NCBI GenBank assembly: GCA_963971405.1
Contig: OZ020492.1
Span: forward strand, 13,442,151 to 13,506,150
Direction: 5' to 3'
Source of the DNA: Psococerastis gibbosa
Lineage: Eukaryota; Arthropoda; Insecta; Psocodea; Psocidae
DNA length: 64,000 nt
Shown one piece after another: positions 58,305-64,000 of the stretch; positions within the stretch are counted from its first letter, which is position 1, and every line of letters begins with the position of its first letter. The notes under the pieces were generated by a model. That model saw only the letters and a list, made by a program, of their open reading frames with translations, did no database searches and was not told where the DNA came from. The translations under genes and the position numbers were made by a program.

Positions 58305-58582
58305 TAAATAAATAAATAAATAATAACTATATTCCATTACTACGCCAACCTAGCGGAGTTTGCCGTATCTTGGGGGGGGGGGACCTATGGGCTCAAGTTG
58401 TGGCCTGGGTCCCGACTAAAAGTTACTACTCCTCTGCTCTCTCTTACTCTCTTAACAAGGAAAAATTCCCTACTTTTCAAGCCCTCCGAAGTATTGTCAG
58501 AAAATGTAGCAAGTGGGGGACTCGCCAACAACCTTTAGTGGTAAAATCGAAGTCCGTACCACTATTCTACATGTTCTGACTT
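58305..58582 (-). mobile_element. SINE family A with internal insertion
   Basis: Tail and CCAACCTAGCGGAGTT at the left and the head at the right are recognisable. About 60-70 bp of foreign sequence with a G11 run (58,372-58,382) sits between. Strongly diverged. Confidence 0.65.
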
Positions 58583-59164
58583 CTGTGTTTAACATTAGCT
58601 TGTGGTAGCCAGATTGATTTTCACGCTCCCTGATATCAAGACATATTTATTTGCCTCGCGATAACGCTGAACATATTGAAAGTGTAACTAGTCTTATCTA
58701 TATAAATGGTAAGACTGAAATAGCAGCTTTCATTAAAGACCCCTAACATGTGTTTTTATTTAATTCAATGAAGTTAGCGCTAGCAGTTAACAGCTTCAAC
58801 CGTGTGGCAAGTTTGATAGAATTTGTTTTACTGTTGGGAAAGTGGTTTTACCTGTTCACTCAGTTGTGGCAGGGATATCGCAGTAGCAGAAGCAGAAGCG
58901 CACTGGACAACGGGATTGCCCAGGGGCCGTCAAAAACCGGATTCCTGCCTACTTACCTACTCGACTTTTCACCAATGTCGACACATGAGAATGGCTGTAT
59001 TCGTCCTACGTCCTGAGGTATGGCGACCAGTGCTCCCCTATCGGCCTATCCTGGCTGATCTGATGGGGTGCCATCTTGTTGTCCACATCTGCATGCATAA
59101 TGGTTCGGAGCAGGCCAGAACTGGGCTTTGAAATGTAAGGACAGCGCCCACAACAAACTAAAAT

Positions 59165-59395
59165 ACATTACATAAGGGAACAATGCCTGCCGGACCTAGG
59201 TTCAACTACCTCTTATCCTGCCGGTCCGGTCGATACCTTACCTTCATTGGTATTAGATACGTGGAAACGCGGCTGTCGGACATGTTGCTGACCCAAATTA
59301 AGCAGTGGTCCAGAGGGTGGACCCCCTATCAGTCCTCAGGCCTAAACCCTGACCGGATTGTCGTGCCAAGGCGTTTAAAAAAATTGTATTACATG
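59165..59395 (+). mobile_element. SINE-like repeat, family B
   Basis: Contains CGCGGCTGTCGGACATGTTG, TATCAGTCCTCAGGCCTAAA and GATTGTCGTGCCAAGGCGTT, the full 3' part of the family. Confidence 0.65.
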
Positions 59396-59747
59396 CCAAA
59401 ACTAGTGGCATGCACATACGGGGGACTTGAATGAGTTGCACATAGTTGCTGTTATGCATTGGGGATAACCAAGTAACTGTGACATTGAAACCTGCCGATT
59501 TGCAACTGTTTTTTGTGAAGTTTTCTCCCCCCCCCCCATATAATAAATCGGGCATGGGTTCATTTTTGTGTCTGCGCCTGCAGTAGTGCATCGTCTAAAT
59601 ATCTCACATACCAGATGCCACGTCAGTCTTATTATAATTATTATATGTAGTATACAACATGTCCGAATGGAAATGATATGCCATATAAACCTACTGAAAA
59701 GACCCTTAGATTTTAATAGTTTTATGTGACCCTTATTATTGTTGCCA

Positions 59748-59962
59748 ACGGCCTTACCATGTTGATTCCATTAGAGCAGAGCATGTTTCAAACTGCGGCA
59801 ACTTGGTAGTGTGCACAGCGTTGGCAGGGGAACCTGGTGGGACATGATAACTCGCTCAGGCAGTATAAGTCGAGTCCTGGTCACCTCCGATTTAATCGTG
59901 TGACTTTACCATGTTCCCCAAGTGGTTCGGAATCCACTATAATCAGGAGGTCCACCCTGTTA
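59748..59962 (+). repeat. Dispersed repeat G, with insertion
   Basis: Sense copy with an extra ~25 bp (CTCGCTCAGGCAGTATAAGT region) relative to the other two. Confidence 0.65.
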
Positions 59963-60279
59963 GTCAACTCCCCTTTCCCCGAGGTGAAAGAGTCTGCCCT
60001 TAGGGTGCCTCAAGTTAACAAACAGACTCACTCCCCCCGCCAGGCTGACAGGGTTGCTTAAAGCAGAAATGCTGAAAGCAGGCGTTAGAAACAACAACCC
60101 TTATTATTGTTTCCTGGTCGGTCTTCGGAGGCGGCGGCTCGGAGCCAATGAGCCTGCCAGCCTGGGCGTTATTTTTCCTCCGGTCTTCTGCACTCTGGAG
60201 TCTGAAGGTGTGTCGTTCTTACTTGAGCCGGTTATTAGAACGGCTCTTGAGCCATGAACTAGATGAACCGGCTCCTGAT

Positions 60280-61070
60280 TACAAGAACCGGTCCGAGTTT
60301 ACTCGAACATGCTTTCCAATTTATCAATTAGTAGATAGAGAAGATAAGTAATTTCATGGTGAATAATTTTCCTATGAACCCAAGGACCCCCTCTGGCAAT
60401 CACCTATCACCTATCCCAAAGCACTGATTTAATCGATGGCATTGCATATTTTAGACCGGTCAGACCAACACATTACCACACAGTAATGCCAATGCGCAAT
60501 GCATTTGAGCGGGAATTTTCTATCATTTTTTCAAAAAACATTTTTTTTGCCCAAAACCAATTCTTTTTGGGAAAGCAACGTGTCCGGTTTCGTTACTCAA
60601 TTTGACACCTAAAGCATGACTGAAGGTAGAAAGGTTTAGCAGATAAATTATATTTTAGTCATTTTTCATGAAAATTGAGTTATTTTTATTTTTTACCCCC
60701 AGAAGCAACCTATCAAGGGGCAAGCGACCCCCCGCATTTTGTCAACATTAATAACGACTACAATATATGAGAATTTAAAAGAAATCGTTGGAGCCGTTTT
60801 TGAGAAATAATTTTTTTAGGCGTTTTTTTGGAGTTTTTTGATAATAAAACCCCCCAAATTGAGTTAGCCCAAAATAAAAAAAATGGTCCCGAAGTATGAT
60901 TTTTATGAACGAACATGCCGAATTCCATAAAAATCCACTGTGTAGTTGGCACACAAATCGACGAACAGACAGACCGACAGACAGACAGACATTTCGTAAA
61001 AATCACTTTTTTGGGTTCCTGGGACCTCAAAACGTGTAAATCCGTTGAAATCTCAAAAAACATTAATATT
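60280..61070. repeat. Dispersed repeat I, second copy
   Basis: Second ~800-bp copy, collinear with 24,240-25,060, with small indels. An added GACA repeat near 60,966-60,990 extends the ACAGACAG motif. Confidence 0.75.
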
Positions 61071-61759
61071 TTTTTTATTTTTCCTCTCAAAATACGATTC
61101 TATCTAGTATCAAGCCATTTCATTGGGGGGGGGGGGGGGGTTGAACTCCCATGAACCCCCCTTGGCTACGGCCTTGATCATAGGCTAGTCCTAAGGCCAG
61201 TCTTGCCTATCAGTCACAACCTGCAACAAAAGTTAGGGCGGAGTTATATTTTCACACTGACAGCGTACCAATATTCCCATTGGTAATTTGGATTGACTCG
61301 TTTAAGGGGGCCATGCAATCTACACATATCTATTTGCTCTTGATTGTATTGTTGAGTGAGGGCAACGGTTCGCGAGCTTCCTGACCGATTATATAGATAA
61401 GAATTTATCGCTAGTTTTTCCCTGTTGGCATGATAAAATGCGGTAGACTTTCTTTTATTATTTTTATTTTTATTCCTTGTAAACCAGTCGGGGTTAGGGA
61501 GCCCTTCTTTCAACCTTTGGCTTATTGTAACTCCTCTAACCTGATGTTTCAAATCGTGTTTCTCTGGTTGCAATATTCCTTAGCTCAGTTGCTGCTGCGA
61601 CAGAGACCCTGAACCAAATCCTGTGCTAATTCGCTATAGCCCGGTTATTATTCGTCCCTGTTGCGGAGCCACTCTACTACCTCCTCACAAACTTGCAAAC
61701 AGTTCAGCAAGTGTTTAATTATTCTGACAGGAATCTTGGTAGTGTCTATCAGTTACACC

Positions 61760-61935
61760 AAGGCCGTGCCCAGGTTTTGATGTCGGGGGGGGGGGGGGTC
61801 CAAACATTTTTTAATGTAATTTATTAATGAATTAATGGATAAATTTTTCAAACCATACAGGTGTACATACAAAAATTCATTTCGAGGGGGGGGGGTCCGG
61901 ACCCCATGGACCACCCCCCTGGGCACGGCCATGAG
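61760..61935. repeat. MITE with GGCACGGCC terminal inverted repeats, second copy
   Basis: Ends CAAGGCCGTGCCCAGG and CCTGGGCACGGCCATG. The subterminal G-rich blocks have grown to G14 (61,785-61,798) and G10 (61,886-61,895). Confidence 0.85.
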
Positions 61936-62073
61936 TTACACGACCATCAAATATAGCAGGCTGTTACTTTGACAACTCTCTGTAGGTCAGAGATTCCAAC
62001 ATGATGTACTGTGTTTCCTTAAACTATGGCAATTACAGAATTTATGGTAGCCTAGGTATCTTCCTTTTTTTGT

Positions 62074-62290
62074 AAATAAATAAATAATTACATTTAGTTT
62101 TATTATTAAGCCAACCTAGGACTCGTATCTGTACCTGGTGAAGCCATGCTTCCGCCTGTTTCATTGAGTCAATGGTAAGCTTATCTCAGCTTTTCCATTA
62201 TCGCTTGTAGCCGTTGTATGCCAACTTTGAAGAGTTAGGGCCAACCCAGCTGTTCGCTATAAGTCCGTACCACTACTCTGCATGCCCTCC
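62074..62290 (-). mobile_element. SINE family A interrupted by another repeat
   Basis: The tail end (TTATTAAGCCAACCTAGG) lies at 62,074-62,118 and head sequence (GTCCGTACCACTACTCTGCA) near 62,262-62,282. Between them is a fragment of the repeat F family (62,117-62,225). Confidence 0.6.
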
Positions 62291-62671
62291 TCCGCATGCA
62301 GTAACTGAAGTGATATCATCTAGCTAGAGTCGTTGATAAATTTTAAAGATTGCGATATTCAAGACATTAATTTTTGTAGAATAAACTAGTTGTCTACCAA
62401 CTACATTAAGTACTTTTTGAATAGATTTCATAGTAATTTAATGTAAGAAGTGTCGGATTCACTGTCGAACCAGGGGCAACCAAGCCTACATGCTATTTCT
62501 TCTTATTCATAAAACTAGGCATTTGCAATTGCAGGCCCTGCAAAGCCCCCGTCCCCCTTCAGTAAGGTATCAAAATGGCATTTTGATGGAAGTGATATAA
62601 TCTGTTTTCGCTGGAATCCGTTGAAGGGGGAGTTATGACACCCAATTTAGCAAGAGATTGTTAAATCGACT

Positions 62672-62830
62672 TCGATGGCCAGGTGGTAATGTGCTTGCAC
62701 TTGTGCGAGTCTTTACACGCCATGCGATCGGAGACGTGTCGTAACTCAACACGGGTAATAACCTACAGGGGCGACTGAAGAGGTCAATCGGATGCATTCA
62801 TTAAATTGTTTGGATGCGATTAACCTTTAA
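62672..62830 (+). mobile_element. SINE-like repeat, family C
   Basis: Best sense copy: CAGGTGGTAATGTGCTTGCA, CATGCGATCGGAGACGTGTC, then AACTCAACACGGG. Directly followed by a family A SINE. Confidence 0.7.
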
Positions 62831-63046
62831 AAAATAAAATAAAAATTACTTTTTTGTCCTATTACTTAGCCAACCTAGCGGCGTTAGGGCTATAACGCCC
62901 TCTCTTGCACTCAACTAGGAAAGCCCGGGACCGCCTACTTTACATGCCCTCCGAAGCATTGCCAGAAAATTTAACTAGTGTAGGGCTCGAACCAACAACC
63001 TTTCGGGTGAAAGTCAGGGTCCGTTCCACTACTCTACATGTCCTGT
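62828..63046 (-). mobile_element. SINE family A
   Basis: Full-length reverse copy with B box (GGGCTCGAACC on the + strand), body and A/T tail. Confidence 0.8.
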
Positions 63047-63475
63047 CTGTTATGAATTGTAAACCCACGATAGACGTGCCTAATCTTCTACAACAGCTGT
63101 CCACTGTTTATGCATTGTATTGTCTACGCACTGCATTCAGCTGATTTTGCGATTCGGCCATATTGTCCCCTGGCTCGTTAAGCTGCATTCACATCTCTTG
63201 TGCTTCAACAGAAAAACATAGACAGCTTATCGGACGAAGTTCAAAGTCTGTATGCTCATGTAATATCATAGAACCATAAACGAGATGTCATAAATCTAAA
63301 TGCTCGTTCATCAAATATTACTGACATTAAAGTAATTTTCCATAAAACATTGTCACAATTATTAACAAACATATACATATATACAAACAATACCACTATT
63401 AATACTTAAATACATTATTATAAAATACTATATTAATCCCTATTGTCTATTGAGAATTACTTTTCATTTCATTTA

Positions 63476-63690
63476 TTAAGAGTAGGAAATTGGCAGCCCG
63501 AAATTTAGTACTTTTTATTTTTAATTTCATTAACTAAGCAGGTTATTAAAGATTTGGCTCTTTTAAGTTGTAGAAGGCTACTTCATGCATCATATAATAA
63601 GGTATATTTAATTTTCGAAATTGTAGTTTTTTCATATACACGATTTTACGCGAAAAGTTATTGTTTATAAATTATTATCGTGTTTATGAA
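63476..63690. repeat. TTAA foldback, half copy
   Basis: Left arm only (GGCAGCCCGAAATTTAGTAC, GATTTGGCTC), with a small deletion after TTAAGAG, then junction to repeat I. Confidence 0.75.
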
Positions 63691-63955
63691 AAACAAACTA
63701 ATTTTTCATGAAAATTGACATTTTTTAACCAAACTATCGGGGGTAAGCGACCTATTGGGTTCTATTTACGTTAGTAACGACTACAATATATGTGAATTTA
63801 AAAAAAAAATCGTTGTAACCATTTTTAGAGGAAGCTAATTTTAGCAGTCTTTTTAGTTTTTGGAACCCCCAAAATTGAGTTAGCCTGAAATAAAAAAAGC
63901 ATTCCCTGTATGCCAAATTTCATCCGTATTCCCCCGGTTAGTTTTGTCATAAATC
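63690..63955. repeat. Dispersed repeat I, partial copy joined to a foldback half
   Basis: Contains AACCAAACTATCGGGGG and TAACGACTACAATATATGTG, then AAAATTGAGTTAGCC, as in the other copies. It follows directly on half of a TTAA foldback (63,476-63,690). Confidence 0.65.
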
Positions 63956-64000
63956 ATAATGTTTATCATAGTTAGTTCAAGTTATCATAAGTTTGAAGCA

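Larger units (their letters stand above)
48722..64000 (+). other. Lasp intron 1 (incomplete)
   Basis: No later Lasp exon was recognised. The stretch is filled with SINE copies, MITEs, a retrotransposon fragment at 51,690-52,222 and two dispersed-repeat copies, listed separately. The first 1.1 kb (48,722-49,860) appears unique. Long first introns are common in cytoskeletal adaptor genes, so this reading is reasonable but unproven. Confidence 0.6.

Noticed and set aside
48722..64000. Search for a second Lasp exon beginning WHK
   Set aside because: No Trp-His-Lys coding sequence with a suitable acceptor and continuing LIM cysteines was seen on reading this stretch; the exon is probably beyond the window.

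Overview
This is eukaryotic, AT-rich, intron- and repeat-rich nuclear DNA. The two genes recognised and the repeat types point to an arthropod, most likely an insect. It is not a higher fly: the latrophilin transmembrane region here resembles the generic/vertebrate form more than the strongly diverged Drosophila Cirl. I cannot name the species.

The main gene is latrophilin/Cirl (calcium-independent receptor for latrotoxin, an adhesion GPCR of the ADGRL family) on the + strand. Fifteen coding exons can be placed between 17,798 and 43,489. Their splice phases fit end to end and give about 1,137 residues: rhamnose-binding (SUEL) lectin domain (2 exons), Ser/Thr/Pro linker (1), hormone-receptor motif (2), GAIN domain with GPS cleavage site (3-4), seven transmembrane helices (5) and a cytoplasmic tail (3). 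The signal-peptide exon was not found. It lies upstream, either unrecognised in 1-17,797 or outside the window.

A second + strand gene starts at 48,653. A 69-bp first coding exon matches the start of Lasp (LIM and SH3 domain protein) and ends in a good splice donor. No second Lasp exon was recognised, so 48,722-64,000 is read as the start of a first intron longer than 15 kb.

Introns and flanks are packed with old transposable elements. They include at least fifteen copies or fragments of one tRNA-derived SINE family, several other SINE-like families, 3' fragments of non-LTR retrotransposons with broken reverse transcriptase reading frames, and many inverted-repeat elements (MITEs/foldbacks). 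Among these are a 147-bp near-perfect palindrome and a TTAA-flanked foldback family. Two degraded copies of an ~800-bp dispersed repeat and an unusual number of poly-G/poly-C runs are also present. Two retrotransposon fragments sit within about 50 bp of the lectin-domain exons. About 3.4 kb after the Cirl stop codon has no recognised repeat and may be 3' UTR.

Cirl is a cell-surface receptor and Lasp a cytoplasmic actin-binding adaptor. They are neighbours on the same strand, but nothing in the sequence shows that they work together. I saw no clearly new gene system; the most unusual material is the inverted-repeat and retroelement structure.
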